The translations under genes and the position numbers were made by a program. Shown piece by piece: positions 41,179 to 52,890 of a stretch of 64,000 nucleotides of DNA. This stretch comes from Rhodovastum sp963714255 (GTDB taxonomy: Bacteria > Pseudomonadota > Alphaproteobacteria > Acetobacterales > Acetobacteraceae), in contig CAVQNU010000030.1 in the NCBI GenBank assembly GCA_963714255.1, forward strand, positions 1 through 64,000, in the 5' to 3' direction. Position 1 is the first letter of the stretch; the number at the start of each line of letters is the position of its first letter. A model generated the notes under the pieces. The model was given only the letters and a program-made list of their open reading frames with translations. It did not search any database and was not told the origin of the DNA.

Positions 41179-42611
41179 CTTGCACGCGCGAGCATCCATT
41201 GGCGGCGCTGGTGGCCCCAACTGGCCTGGCCGGTCAGGAATACCACCCAGCCCCAGGCCGCGGCGGTGTGCCGCAGCAACTGGAACGTGAACGGCTCCAG
41301 CAGAGCCGCCAGGAACGCCCCCCCGAAACCGGCGCGCGTGCGCCCGCCGGACCAGCGGCGATAGAGATGCACGAACCAGAGATTCAAACTGAAATCCAGC
41401 AGGATCTTGGCGCCGATCACGCCGCCCACCGGCAACGCCACCGCCAGCCGGCCCGTGGCCAGATACGCCAGCAACAGCACAAACGCCGTCAGGCCGTAGA
41501 GCGGCTGCAACGTGTCCATCGCCTTCACCGGCAACATCAGCGTGCCGAGCCGGCCATACCGCGCATCGCCAACCATGTCGCGATACCACCACTGGGTCTG
41601 CAGGAAACCGCCGAACCAGCGGCGGCGCTGGCGCAGGAACGCGGGGATGGTGGCCGGCGCGTCGGTGCGGGCCCGCGCCTCCCCCAGCACGGCGGTGCGC
41701 CAGGTCAGCCCGCGCTGCACGCCGCTGCGGCGCAACCGGTGGATCAGTTCATAATCCTCCACCAGACACCCGGGATCGAACCCGCCCACCGAAAGCACCG
41801 CGCCACGCCGGTAGCCGGCGAACGCGCCGGAAATCAGCAGCAGCCCGTCGGCCCGCATCCAGGCGGAGCGCGAGAGGAAATTGCGAATATATTCATAGGT
41901 CTGGAACCATTGCAGCAGCCGCCCGTCCAGCCGCGGCCCGCATTCCGGCGCCAGCAGCCCGGTTGCCGCCACCAGCGACGGGTCGGCCGCGAAGGCCGCG
42001 CGCATCGCCGCGACCGCGTCGCGGTCGAGCAGCGTGTCGGCGTCCACCGTCATCGCCACCTCGGTGCCGATGGCGGCAATCGCCGCGTTCAGCGCCCGTG
42101 CCTTGCCGCCATGCGGCAGGCGGAGCCAGCGCAGTGTTGGATAAGCGGCACTCACGTCGCTGACGCCGCCGGGCGCCGGCGGGGCCAGCCCGTAGCGCTC
42201 GGCCAGCAGGCGCGCGGTGCCGTCGGTCGAACCGTCGTCGGCGATCAGGATTTCCTGTGGCGGATCGCCCTGTGCCAGCAGGGCGGCGAGGGTTTGCGGC
42301 AGCACCGCTGCCTCGTTATGGGTCGCGACAATCACCCCGAGCGTGGGTGGGGCGGCGCCCGGCGGCGGCACCGCGGCGCGGCGGGCGAGGGGAAGGGTCT
42401 GCCACAGCACGAACAGCAGCAGGCATGTGTCGTAGCCGACGAGCACCAGGCCGGTGGACCAGGCGAGCGGCCCGTCGGCGATGCAGGCGCGGGCCAGCAG
42501 CGCCAGCCACAAGGCGGTGACGCCGCCGTGGATGAGCGCGCTGCGCAGCGGTGTGGGCGGCGGCGCGAAGCGCGGCGAGACGGCGCGGCGCACGTCTTCC
42601 AGGGTCAGCAT
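41172..42611 (-). CDS. Membrane glycosyltransferase family 2
   Basis: 479 residues from ATG 42611. After two membrane segments (LIHGGVTALWLALLARACI and STGLVLVGYDTCLLLFVLW) the GT-A domain shows LGVIVATHNEAAVLPQTL, ILIADDGSTDGTARLL, TVDADTLLDRDAV (DxD), DPGCLVEDYELIHRL (ED) and LRQRRRWFGG (QRRRW). Two or three membrane segments follow. This is the layout of processive synthases such as poly-GlcNAc or hyaluronan synthase. The product polymer is unknown. Its stop codon falls in repeat copy 7. Confidence 0.88.
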   Translation of the reverse strand: MLTLEDVRRAVSPRFAPPPTPLRSALIHGGVTALWLALLARACIADGPLAWSTGLVLVGYDTCLLLFVLWQTLPLARRAAVPPPGAAPPTLGVIVATHNEAAVLPQTLAALLAQGDPPQEILIADDGSTDGTARLLAERYGLAPPAPGGVSDVSAAYPTLRWLRLPHGGKARALNAAIAAIGTEVAMTVDADTLLDRDAVAAMRAAFAADPSLVAATGLLAPECGPRLDGRLLQWFQTYEYIRNFLSRSAWMRADGLLLISGAFAGYRRGAVLSVGGFDPGCLVEDYELIHRLRRSGVQRGLTWRTAVLGEARARTDAPATIPAFLRQRRRWFGGFLQTQWWYRDMVGDARYGRLGTLMLPVKAMDTLQPLYGLTAFVLLLAYLATGRLAVALPVGGVIGAKILLDFSLNLWFVHLYRRWSGGRTRAGFGGAFLAALLEPFTFQLLRHTAAAWGWVVFLTGQASWGHQRRQWMLARASS

Positions 42612-42698
42612 CGTCGCGCGGTGTCCTTCCGGAATTGCATATGTCGGCCCACATGTGATGTGTCCTGCCAGGCCAGCAACCACGCACGGGTCCGCCGC

Positions 42699-43262
42699 AT
42701 GCTCATTCCCGCCCGCTACACCCGCACCGCCGCCATCCTGCACTGGCTGATCGCGCTGCTGATCGTGGCCAATGTCGTTCTGGGCGTATGGGCGAACCAT
42801 GTGCCGGACGATTGGGTGCGGCCGATGATCGACACCCACAAATCCATCGGCATCACCGTGCTGGGGCTGGCCGTCATGCGGTTGCTGTGGCGGTTCTCGC
42901 ACCCGGCGCCGAAGCTGCCGCACACCTATGCGCGCGGCGAGCGGCTGGCCGCGCATGGGGTGCATTTTCTTCTTTACGTATGGATTTTCGCGTTGCCGGT
43001 CACCGGCTGGCTGCACGATTCCGCCTGGAAAGACGCGGCGACGCATCCGCTGACGCTGTTCGGCGTGGTGCCATGGTTTCGCATCGGCTTCATCGAGGGG
43101 CTCGACCCGGCGGTGAAGGAGAAGGCGCATACGCTGCTCGGCAGCGTGCATTTCTGGTTCGGCTACCTGCTGTACGGGTTATTCGCCCTGCATGTCGCCG
43201 GTGCCCTGAAACACCAGTGGATAGACCGCGAGCCCGAGCTCCAGCGCATCAATCCGTTCTGA
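42699..43262 (+). CDS. Cytochrome b561 (CybB type)
   Basis: 187 residues. Four membrane helices with haem-ligand His residues: YTRTAAILHWLIALLIVANV, VRPMIDTHKSIGITVLGL, RLAAHGVHFLLYVWIFALPV and LLGSVHFWFGYLLYGLFALH, then HVAGALKHQW. Such inner-membrane dihaem proteins pass electrons from quinol, often to periplasmic partners. It is divergent from the glycosyltransferase gene and has a short leader. Confidence 0.93.
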   Translation: MLIPARYTRTAAILHWLIALLIVANVVLGVWANHVPDDWVRPMIDTHKSIGITVLGLAVMRLLWRFSHPAPKLPHTYARGERLAAHGVHFLLYVWIFALPVTGWLHDSAWKDAATHPLTLFGVVPWFRIGFIEGLDPAVKEKAHTLLGSVHFWFGYLLYGLFALHVAGALKHQWIDREPELQRINPF

Positions 43263-43364
43263 CCGAAGTCCCGGTCTGATTGACGTTGTGCGGGCCTTGG
43301 CCGCGGTTGACAAACCGGCGGCCCGGCCTGAAAGTTCTTTGCCCGCAAAGATACTGGATGCGCG

Positions 43365-43931
43365 ATGATGAACCGCCGTTCGACTGTGCTGGGGATGCTT
43401 GCGTTCCCGCTGCTCGCGTCCTGCCAATCGGTCAACACCGAGCAGACCACCACCATTGAGGCGGTCGTCGAGACCGTTGATCCGGTCGTCCGCGAAATCC
43501 TCTTGCGCGGCAACTCCGGCGCCCAGTCCGGCGCGCTGGTGACAATGATCGTCAGCCCGCGCGTGCAGCGCCTCAACGAAATCCATGCCGGCGACCGCGT
43601 GGTCGTCACCTATTATCAGGCGCTCGCCGCCCAGATGGCCCGGCCGTTCTCCGCCGCGCCGCAGCCGATGGACGTGACGTTTGCCGCGCGTAACGAGACG
43701 GCAGCACTCCCAGGGGGGGAGGTCACGCGGGTACGCCAGGGGCGGGTGACCATCACGGCGCTCGATCCGGCCACCGGCAGCGTCAGCTTCGTCGGGCCAG
43801 GCAACATCGTCCGCACGGTCGTCCCGAAGAACCCGCAGGTGCAGCAGTTCGTGCGCGGCTTGAGCGTGGGTGATCAGGTGGACATCGTCTACCAGGAAGC
43901 ATTCGCCATCGAAATCGTGCCGATGCACTGA
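43365..43931 (+). CDS. Small exported lipoprotein
   Basis: 188 residues with a lipoprotein signal (VLGMLAFPLLASC, Cys20). The mature part is beta-rich and contains two similar half-segments: TIEAVVETVDPVVREILLRG with IHAGDRVVVTYYQALA, and RVTITALDPATGSVSFVGPG with LSVGDQVDIVYQEAFAIEIV. Each half ends in a GD-x-V-x-(I/V)-x-Y strand, so the fold is probably duplicated. No enzyme motif. The cytochrome b561 gene is 100 nt upstream. Confidence 0.72.
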   Translation: MMNRRSTVLGMLAFPLLASCQSVNTEQTTTIEAVVETVDPVVREILLRGNSGAQSGALVTMIVSPRVQRLNEIHAGDRVVVTYYQALAAQMARPFSAAPQPMDVTFAARNETAALPGGEVTRVRQGRVTITALDPATGSVSFVGPGNIVRTVVPKNPQVQQFVRGLSVGDQVDIVYQEAFAIEIVPMH

Positions 43932-44029
43932 CATCGATGCGGCGTTCGTTGTGCCGGCAGGGCTGTCTGGCAGACGAACGCATCGCGAACGTGCTGGAGC
44001 AACCCCTCACCGCCCACCGTGTAAAACGT

Positions 44030-44099
44030 GTGGGGTCCAGGGGCCTCCCGGCCCCTGGCGGGTCCAGGGCAGAGCCCTGGCCTTTGCTTGCTTCCTTTA
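44030..44099. repeat. Modular hairpin repeat, copy 8 (half unit)
   Basis: GTGTGGGGTCCAGGGGCCTC, CCGGCCCCTGGCGGGTCCAG, GGCAGAGCCCTGGCCTTTGC and TTGC. CCAGGGGCC/GGCCCCTGG and CCAGGGC/GCCCTGG are its two hairpins. Just upstream, CAACCCCTCACCGCC (44010-44025) recalls the inner palindrome of copies 1 and 3 and may be its decayed remnant. Confidence 0.8.
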
Positions 44100-44160
44100 C
44101 CCGATTGCCCCGTCTTCGTCCCAGCGATGGCAGCCTCTAAATGAGGCGACGGTGAGGCTG

Positions 44161-45252
44161 TCAGCAGGAGGGCGGCGCCACCGCCGCGGTGGCGAAGCGT
44201 AACAGACAGGCGCCATAGCGTTCGGCGAAGGGGGCGGTGCCGCCGCCGCCGTGGCCGGCAATTCCGTCCGGCCGGTCGATGACCAGCAGTGCCGCCACTT
44301 TGTCCTGCAGGCGGCGGATGATCGACACCCGTTCGTCGCCGTCGGTGTAGAACGGGTCGTCGCGGAACTGCACGAACGCCACTCTGGTGCTTGGGGCGTG
44401 GGCGTGGCTGGCGATGATCCACAGATTCGGGTTGCCCATCAGGATCTGGGCGCCGGAATAGGTGCCGTTCATGGCCGGCGAGATGGCGATGACGGTGTCC
44501 GCGAGGCCGGGCGTGTCGAGCGCCTGCAGGCTGTTCCAGGCGCCGCGCGACTGGCCGGCGAGGACCAGGGTTTTCCAGCCGCGCCGGCGCATGTCGGCCA
44601 GGCCCTCGCGCAGGTGCCGGGCCATCTCGTCGGTGCGGTAGTCATAGCGCCATTCGCGGGCGAAGCGGACCACGTCGAAGCCGGCGTTGTTGAAGGCGCG
44701 GATGAATGGCGGCGGCTGCGCCGCGGCATTGTCGACCGCCCGATCGGTGCCGCTGTAGCCGTGGGCGAACACCACCACGCCGCGCGCGGCTTCCGGGCCC
44801 TGCCAGAAGAAGCGTTCGTCCGGCACGAAGGCCCAGCCCTCGCCGGCGAGCAGCGGTCCCGGCGGGGCAGGGCGGACGGGTTTCGGGCGGCCCGGCCAGA
44901 CCATTTCGAGGTCTTCGGCATACAGGGTGCAAATGGTGCCGCCTGTGTCGGCGCAGTTCTTCAGCGCGCCCTCTCGCGCCGCGTCGGCCGAGGCGGCGCC
45001 CCAGCGTCCGCCGCACTGGCCACCGGCGCCGATGGCGAAGGCGCGCGGCAGATTGCCGAGCAGGAAGCGCTGCGCGTAGAGGCTGCGGCAATCGGCGCCC
45101 AGCGACGGCAGGGCGGCGAGGTCGAGCACCGCCGGCCCCTGAGCCGGCGCGGGCGCAGCAGCGAGCAGCAGGATGGCGAGCACGAGGGGGCGTATGGCGG
45201 CCTCTGATGACGAAATGAAGCGATGCGGGACGGGACCGGCCGGCTTGCGCAA
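44161..45252 (-). CDS. Exported alpha/beta-hydrolase-like protein
   Basis: 363 residues. A signal segment (IRPLVLAILLLAAAPAPAQG) is preceded by about 20 residues. The first mature part holds Cys pairs (GADCRSLY, GGQCGGRWG, KNCADTGGTICTLY). From about 160 it is an alpha/beta hydrolase: GVVVFAHGYSGTDRA (oxyanion loop), VLAGQSRGAWNSLQ (nucleophile Ser in G-x-S-x-G), DDPFYTDGDE (likely acid) and IAGHGGGG (likely His). It could be a dienelactone-hydrolase-type esterase in the periplasm. The substrate is unknown. It is divergent from argG, with 53 nt between starts. Confidence 0.75.
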   Translation of the reverse strand: MRKPAGPVPHRFISSSEAAIRPLVLAILLLAAAPAPAQGPAVLDLAALPSLGADCRSLYAQRFLLGNLPRAFAIGAGGQCGGRWGAASADAAREGALKNCADTGGTICTLYAEDLEMVWPGRPKPVRPAPPGPLLAGEGWAFVPDERFFWQGPEAARGVVVFAHGYSGTDRAVDNAAAQPPPFIRAFNNAGFDVVRFAREWRYDYRTDEMARHLREGLADMRRRGWKTLVLAGQSRGAWNSLQALDTPGLADTVIAISPAMNGTYSGAQILMGNPNLWIIASHAHAPSTRVAFVQFRDDPFYTDGDERVSIIRRLQDKVAALLVIDRPDGIAGHGGGGTAPFAERYGACLLRFATAAVAPPSC

Positions 45253-45305
45253 CCGCCATGTGCGGCGCTACCTCCGGGTTTTGAACTGGCCCGGAGTGCC
45301 CGCCT

Positions 45306-46535
<1,230 letters not shown>

Positions 46536-46538
46536 GCC

Positions 46539-47045
46539 ATGACCATATCGATGTATCAAGCATCTGTGCCGCTGTTCCGGTCGCTGCTCGGCGCGCTGCC
46601 GGGGGTGCTGGACAAGGGAGCGGCGTTCTGTGCGGCGAAAGGTGTTGATCCGTCGGTGCTGATCAACGACCGGCTGGCGCCCGACATGTTCCCGCTGAGC
46701 CGGCAGGTGCAGATCGCCGCCGACATGGCCAAGGGCGGGGTCGCACGGCTGGCCGGGGCCGAGGTGCCGAGCTGGGCGGATGATGAAAAGACATTCGACG
46801 ATCTGAAGGCGCGGATCGCGACCACGCTGGACTTCATCGACGGGTTCACGCCCGAGCAGATCGACGGCAGCGAGGCGCGCGAGATCGTGCTGACGATGCG
46901 CTCGGGCGAGCTGCGGTTCACCGGGCAGCGCTATCTGATCGGCTTTGTCATTCCCAACGTCGCGTTCCATTGCGCGACGGCGTACAACATCCTGCGGCAT
47001 AATGGCGTGGACGTGGGCAAGCGGGATTTTCTGGGCGCGTTCTGA
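46539..47045 (+). CDS. DUF1993 protein (DinB-like fold)
   Basis: 168 residues. SMYQASVPLFRSLLGALPGV opens, with LINDRLAPDMFPLSRQVQIA, FDDLKARIATTLDFIDGF and IPNVAFHCATAYNILRHNGV. These match DUF1993, a family of four-helix proteins related to DinB. The biochemical role is unknown. Directly downstream of argG and probably on the same mRNA. Confidence 0.9.
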   Translation: MTISMYQASVPLFRSLLGALPGVLDKGAAFCAAKGVDPSVLINDRLAPDMFPLSRQVQIAADMAKGGVARLAGAEVPSWADDEKTFDDLKARIATTLDFIDGFTPEQIDGSEAREIVLTMRSGELRFTGQRYLIGFVIPNVAFHCATAYNILRHNGVDVGKRDFLGAF

Positions 47046-47065
47046 CCGCCCGCCCGCGAGGCCCC

Positions 47066-47719
47066 ATGACCGCCACGTCCGCCTTCCTCCTCGCTTTCCC
47101 GGCGTTTTTTTCCATCGTCAATCCACCTGGGGCCGCGTTCATCTTCAACGAGGTCACTACCGGCTTCACGGCGGGGGAGCGGGCGCGGCTGGCGAACCGG
47201 GTGGCGCTGTATTCGCTGCTGGTGATGTTGGCGGCGCTGTGGGGCGGCGCTTATGTGCTGAATTTCTTCGGCATTTCGCTGGGCGCGCTGCGCATCGCCG
47301 GCGGCGCGGTGGTGGCGTTGCGGGCCTGGGACCTGCTGAACGCCCCGGAGCGGCAGGAGGCGCGCAAGACCGAGCAGGCCGAATCGCGCGTCGGCCGGGT
47401 GGATGAGGTGGCGTTTTTTCCCCTCACCATGCCGTTCACCACCGGCCCCGGCACGATTTCGGTGGCCATTGCGCTGGGCGCCGAGCGGCCGGTGAGCGGG
47501 CAGGGGCTGCTGGGGTTTTTCCTGGGCGTTTCCGCCGCGGCGCTGGCGATCGCGCTGTGTGTCTGGGTGGCCTATCGCTCGGCCGACCGGCTCAACCGGT
47601 TGGTGGGCGAGACCGGGCGGCGCACCATTTCCAGGATGTCGGCGTTTCTGCTGCTGTGTATTGGCGTGCAGATCGGCGTGAATGGGATCGCCGACGTGGT
47701 TTCGACGCTGCGGCAGTAG
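47066..47719 (+). CDS. MarC-family membrane protein
   Basis: 217 residues with six predicted membrane segments, starting ATSAFLLAFPAFFSIVNPPG (the family's NP-x-G near the first helix) and including FGISLGALRIAGGAVVALRA, AFFPLTMPFTTGPGTISVAI and MSAFLLLCIGVQIGVNGIAD. MarC-type proteins lie in the inner membrane; the once-supposed link to antibiotic resistance is not supported and transport substrates are unclear. It is convergent with the toxin-antitoxin pair. Confidence 0.93.
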   Translation: MTATSAFLLAFPAFFSIVNPPGAAFIFNEVTTGFTAGERARLANRVALYSLLVMLAALWGGAYVLNFFGISLGALRIAGGAVVALRAWDLLNAPERQEARKTEQAESRVGRVDEVAFFPLTMPFTTGPGTISVAIALGAERPVSGQGLLGFFLGVSAAALAIALCVWVAYRSADRLNRLVGETGRRTISRMSAFLLLCIGVQIGVNGIADVVSTLRQ

Positions 47720-47728
47720 CAACCGGCT

Positions 47729-48025
47729 CTATGCCCGGCGCGGAATGTCGGCTGCGTCGAAGAAAACGCCGACGATGACCGGCGGCTGTGTGGTGCTGTA
47801 GGCGATCCAGTATCGTCCCGACTTGATCCACGCTCGGCCGGGCCGGGCAAGCCCGGGATACGGGCGTGGCGCCGCCAGCCCGGCTTCCGGTGTGTCCTCG
47901 ATTTGTTGCATGGCCTGCTCCAGCGCGACGATGAGGGCGCGGATCGCGTCGATGCGCTCCCTGTCTTCGTCATGCCGGCGGAGGTCATCGACCTGTCGCT
48001 CGGCTTCCGGCGTGAAGGCAATCAA
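47729..48025 (-). CDS. RelE/ParE-superfamily toxin
   Basis: 98 residues: MIAFTPEAERQVDDLRRHDE, then a helix, then GRAWIKSGRYWIAYSTTQPP and VIVGVFFDAAD. The beta-strand end with R-Y-x-I-x-Y and the final D-A-x-D element are typical of ParE/RelE proteins. Its ATG overlaps the stop of the small gene before it, the usual antitoxin-toxin order. It could act on DNA gyrase (ParE) or mRNA (RelE); the sequence does not tell. Confidence 0.8.
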   Translation of the reverse strand: MIAFTPEAERQVDDLRRHDEDRERIDAIRALIVALEQAMQQIEDTPEAGLAAPRPYPGLARPGRAWIKSGRYWIAYSTTQPPVIVGVFFDAADIPRRA

Positions 48026-48213
48026 CGGCTGTTGGCGACCGTTTTCTGTGGGTTGTCCGCCCGTGCTGCATCAAGCCGGGCGGTGCTTTCGCGCAGCCGC
48101 TGGATGACGGGTTCTGCCGGCACTGTCTGCCCGGCGGCAAGCTGTGCTTCGCTCCTGGCGAGGGCATCCTGCCAGTCCGTTTGTGCCGATATTGGGTTCA
48201 CCGCGTCGTCCAT
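48022..48213 (-). CDS. Probable antitoxin partner of the RelE/ParE-like toxin
   Basis: 63 residues. MDDAVNPISAQTDWQDALAR, then SEAQLAAGQTVPAEPVIQRL. It is short and acidic-to-neutral and lies immediately upstream with a 4-nt overlap. No clear DNA-binding motif is seen, so autoregulation is only assumed by analogy. The family is not recognised by itself; the call depends on its place next to the toxin. Confidence 0.65.
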   Translation of the reverse strand: MDDAVNPISAQTDWQDALARSEAQLAAGQTVPAEPVIQRLRESTARLDAARADNPQKTVANSR

Positions 48214-48240
48214 AAATCAAGGGTAGGCGCGCGGGAGCCG

Positions 48241-48304
48241 AATAGTAAAGGGGTGCAGGGGGCCACCGCCCCCTGCCGGGTCCAGGGCAGAGCCCTGGCC
48301 TTAC
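48241..48304. repeat. Modular hairpin repeat, copy 9 (half unit)
   Basis: AGTAAAGGGGTGCAGGGGGC, CACCGCCCCCTGCCGGGTCC, AGGGCAGAGCCCTGGCCTTA. The hairpins are GCAGGGGGC/GCCCCCTGC and CCAGGGC/GCCCTGG. It separates the toxin-antitoxin pair from the acs 3' end; both flanking genes are on the minus strand. Confidence 0.85.
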
Positions 48305-48315
48305 TACCCTTGCTT

Positions 48316-50247
<1,932 letters not shown>

Positions 50248-50316
50248 TCTGACGTTTCCCCGTCGTGGACGCGTGTTAAAGACGGCGCCGCCGGGGTGAG
50301 CCGATGGCGCCTGAGC

Positions 50317-50679
50317 CTAAAGACCGGCATCCTCTGGCACGAGGATCATCCCGTCCTTGATGTGGATCATAACGGGTTCCAGCCCGGCGCCAAGGCAGGG
50401 GCCGCGCACGCACACGCCGTCCTCGATTTTGAACTCCGCGCCGTGGGTGGCGCAGACGATCCGGGTGCGGTCGGTGGAGAGGAACCGGTCGGGCGCCCAG
50501 TCCAGCGGGGCGCCGAGATGCGGGCAGGAATTGACATAGACGAACACCTGCCCGCCGCTGCGCACGGCGAACAGGCCGGTGAAGCCGCCGGGCGCGGGGC
50601 CGAAGCCGCGCGAGCCGCCCTCGCGGATATCGTCCACCCGGCAGAGGGCGCGCAGTTTGGGGTCGTGGGGCTGGGTCAT
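50317..50679 (-). CDS. Rieske [2Fe-2S] ferredoxin-like protein
   Basis: 120 residues. The Rieske ligands are in NSCPHLGAPLDW (C-x-H) and VCATHGAEFKIEDG (C-x-x-H), spaced as in the soluble Rieske ferredoxins that feed dioxygenases or act as nitrite reductase small-subunit-like proteins. No membrane anchor. Its start overlaps the DUF29 stop (ATGA). The partner is not in the window. Confidence 0.9.
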   Translation of the reverse strand: MTQPHDPKLRALCRVDDIREGGSRGFGPAPGGFTGLFAVRSGGQVFVYVNSCPHLGAPLDWAPDRFLSTDRTRIVCATHGAEFKIEDGVCVRGPCLGAGLEPVMIHIKDGMILVPEDAGL

Positions 50680-51140
50680 GGGGCGGGCGGCAGCCAGTCG
50701 CCGGTGATCTGGTCCAGCGTGTAGCCGCCCGCCTGCAGCCTGGCCGCGACGCCGTCCGTGGGTTCGTCATAAGCGCGCATTAATGTGGTCACCAGACGCG
50801 CGGTCCGGGGCATCTCCTCGGCCAGGATGTCCGGCAGGCGGTTGCCCAGGCCCGGCTCGCTGGTCAACCAACCCTCGATCTGGGTACGCGCCCGCGCAAC
50901 CGAGCCGATCCATCCACGCCGCGGTTCCTGCGCGGGCGAGCATTCCAGCTTCAACAGGTGCTCGATGACGGTGGCGACATGGCTCGCCAGCACTCGCCGG
51001 TAGGACTTGCCCAAATCCTCGACCTCCTCGGCCAGATGGTCCCAGTCGAGGGTCAGGTTGGTCCGCTGCGCCGCCGCCGCGCGCAGCAGGCGGCTCTGCT
51101 GTTCGGTCCAGCCGATGAAGTCGGTCTCGTAGAGGTCCAC
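50676..51140 (-). CDS. DUF29 family protein
   Basis: 154 residues from GTG 51140 (VDLYETDFIGWTEQQSRLLR), with GGAGGGGG upstream; a GTG two codons earlier is also possible. WDHLAEEVEDLGKSYRRVLA, VATVIEHLLKLECSPAQEPR and GWIGSVARARTQIEGWLTSE are the helices typical of DUF29. Function is unknown; many alphaproteobacteria and cyanobacteria carry several copies. Confidence 0.88.
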   Translation of the reverse strand: MDLYETDFIGWTEQQSRLLRAAAAQRTNLTLDWDHLAEEVEDLGKSYRRVLASHVATVIEHLLKLECSPAQEPRRGWIGSVARARTQIEGWLTSEPGLGNRLPDILAEEMPRTARLVTTLMRAYDEPTDGVAARLQAGGYTLDQITGDWLPPAP

Positions 51141-51142
51141 GC

Positions 51143-51571
51143 TCACCCCCTCCAGCCTCCCAGTTCGCATATATGCGCCCAGTGCGCCGCCGACACCGGC
51201 GAGACCGACAGCCGCGACTGGCGCAGCAGCGCCAGGCCCGCCAGCGCCGGGTCGGCCTTCATGGCGGCGAGCGTGACCGGCACCGGCATCGGCCCGACCG
51301 CGCGCATGTCCACGCACACCCAGTCGCCGGTTTCGGCCGTCGGGTCGGGATAGGCCGGCCGCGCCACCTCCACCACGCCGACGATCTCCTTGCCGATATT
51401 CGAGTGGTAGAAGAACGCCAGCTCGCCCAGACGCATGGATTTCAGATTGTTCTTCGCCATGTGGTTGCGCACCCCGGTCCAGGGTTCCACCCCGTTTGCC
51501 GCCTGCTGGTCCCAGCTGAACGCGTCGGGCTCGGACTTGACCAGCCAGTATTGCCGCGCCTCCGCCGCCAT
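51143..51571 (-). CDS. EVE-domain protein
   Basis: 142 residues from ATG 51571. QYWLVKSEPDAFSWDQQAAN, VRNHMAKNNLKSMRLGELAF, FYHSNIGKEIVGVVEVA and YPDPTA show the EVE (thymocyte-nuclear-protein-like, PUA-related) fold, which in eukaryotes reads modified cytosine and in bacteria is often near nucleic-acid modification genes. No such genes are present here. Its ATG shares a base with the stop of the YciI gene. Confidence 0.93.
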   Translation of the reverse strand: MAAEARQYWLVKSEPDAFSWDQQAANGVEPWTGVRNHMAKNNLKSMRLGELAFFYHSNIGKEIVGVVEVARPAYPDPTAETGDWVCVDMRAVGPMPVPVTLAAMKADPALAGLALLRQSRLSVSPVSAAHWAHICELGGWRG

Positions 51572-51864
51572 CAGCCCAGTTTCTCGCCGTCCTTGAAGGC
51601 CGGGCGGAACGGCCGGATGATGGTGCTCTCGAACAGTCCGGCCTTGTTGTAGGGGTCGCTGGCGGCGAAGCCTTCGGCCTCGGCGCGGTCGCCCACGTCG
51701 ATCACCAGCAGGGACCCACAAGGCCGCCCGTCGATGTCCAGCATGGCGCCGGCATGCACGAGCTTGGACTGGTAGGTTTCCAGAAAGGCCAGATGAGCCG
51801 AGCGGCTGGCCAGGCGAAGGTCCAGGCTGCCGGGGCGATCGGTGCAGATCAGGGCGAACAGCAT
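51571..51864 (-). CDS. YciI-like protein
   Basis: 97 residues from ATG 51864. MLFALICTDRPGSLDLRLAS, then HLAFLETYQSKLVHAG and SLLVIDVGDRAEAEGFAASD PYN in sequence, match the YciI/YCII dimeric alpha-beta barrel family. His and Asp residues of the family's putative active site are present. Role unknown. It leads a minus-strand run YciI-EVE-DUF29-Rieske with overlapping junctions and is divergent from ccmC. Confidence 0.9.
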   Translation of the reverse strand: MLFALICTDRPGSLDLRLASRSAHLAFLETYQSKLVHAGAMLDIDGRPCGSLLVIDVGDRAEAEGFAASDPYNKAGLFESTIIRPFRPAFKDGEKLG

Positions 51865-51979
51865 CGGCTTTCCTTTGTCGGGTCGGCGTGAGATTACGGG
51901 AAGACCTTCGCCGTTCAAGCGGCCATCCGCTTCTAACCGCCCTCCCGGACCGGTAATGTCCGCCGAAAGGACACGCCAC

Positions 51980-52756
51980 GTGGACGCCACCATCGCCAGC
52001 CCGCCGCCGCAGCCCGGCCGCAATCTGCACCGCTTCGCCAATCCGGGACGGTTCCTGCGCATCTCCGGCCGGGTCCTGCCGGTCGTCGCCGTGCTCGGCC
52101 TGGGCCTGACGCTGACCGGCTTCGTCTGGGGGCTGTTCTTCGCCCCGGCCGACTGGCAGCAGGGCGACGCGGTGCGGATCATGTATGTGCACGTGCCCTC
52201 AGCCTGGCTGGCCTCGTTCGGCTATCTGGCGCTCGCCATCTGCTCGGTGCTGTCCCTTGTTTGGCGCCATCCGCTGGCCGACCTCGCGGCGGCCGAAATC
52301 GGCCCGGTGGGCGCGGCCTTTACCGCGCTGTGCCTGGCCACCGGCAGCATCTGGGGCAAGCCAATGTGGGGCGCGTGGTGGGTGTGGGACGCGCGGCTGA
52401 CCTCGGTGCTGGTGCTGTTTTTCCTCTATCTCGGGCATGTCGCCCTGGTGCGCGCGTTCGATGACCCGCAGCGCGGCTACCGCGCCGGCGCCATCCTGGC
52501 GCTGATCGGCGTGGTGAACCTGCCGATCATCAAGTTCTCGGTCGACTGGTGGAACACGCTGCACCAACCCGCCACCATCAAGTTCACCGGCGCGCCGACC
52601 ATGTATGTGGGCATGCTGTGGCCGCTGCTGCTGTGCGCGCTTGGCTTCACCTTCGGCTTCGTGGCGATCGTGCTCGCCCGCACCCGGGCTGCGGTGATGG
52701 AGCGGCGCATCCGCGGCCTGCTGATGGCCCGCGCCCAGGAGGCCGACGCGCGATGA
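51980..52756 (+). CDS. ccmC: CcmC, haem handling protein of cytochrome c maturation
   Basis: 258 residues from GTG 51980, which is 8 nt after GAAAGGA; an ATG at 51956 is the alternative. Six membrane segments and the haem-binding tryptophan-rich motif PMWGAWWVWDARLTS, with MYVHVPSAWLASFGY and a second His near FSVDWWNTLHQPA. CcmC loads haem onto CcmE. ccmD overlaps its stop. ccmA and ccmB, often upstream, are not here. Confidence 0.95.
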   Translation: MDATIASPPPQPGRNLHRFANPGRFLRISGRVLPVVAVLGLGLTLTGFVWGLFFAPADWQQGDAVRIMYVHVPSAWLASFGYLALAICSVLSLVWRHPLADLAAAEIGPVGAAFTALCLATGSIWGKPMWGAWWVWDARLTSVLVLFFLYLGHVALVRAFDDPQRGYRAGAILALIGVVNLPIIKFSVDWWNTLHQPATIKFTGAPTMYVGMLWPLLLCALGFTFGFVAIVLARTRAAVMERRIRGLLMARAQEADAR

Positions 52757-52890
52757 CCCATTTGACCTACATCATAGCGGCCTACGCGCTGGCCGTGCTG
52801 GTTGGCACCGTGTTCTCGGTCGATGCCTGGTCGCGCATGGGCCGTGCCCGGCGGCGGCTGGCCGCCATTGATCCCAGGGCGAACCGTTGA
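52753..52890 (+). CDS. ccmD: CcmD, small membrane subunit of cytochrome c maturation
   Basis: 45 residues: MTHLTYIIAAYALAVLVGTV, one membrane helix, then a basic tail (GRARRRLAAIDPRANR). Overlaps ccmC by 4 nt and ccmE by 1 nt. CcmD helps release holo-CcmE from the CcmABC complex. Length and basic tail fit the family. Confidence 0.9.
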   Translation: MTHLTYIIAAYALAVLVGTVFSVDAWSRMGRARRRLAAIDPRANR

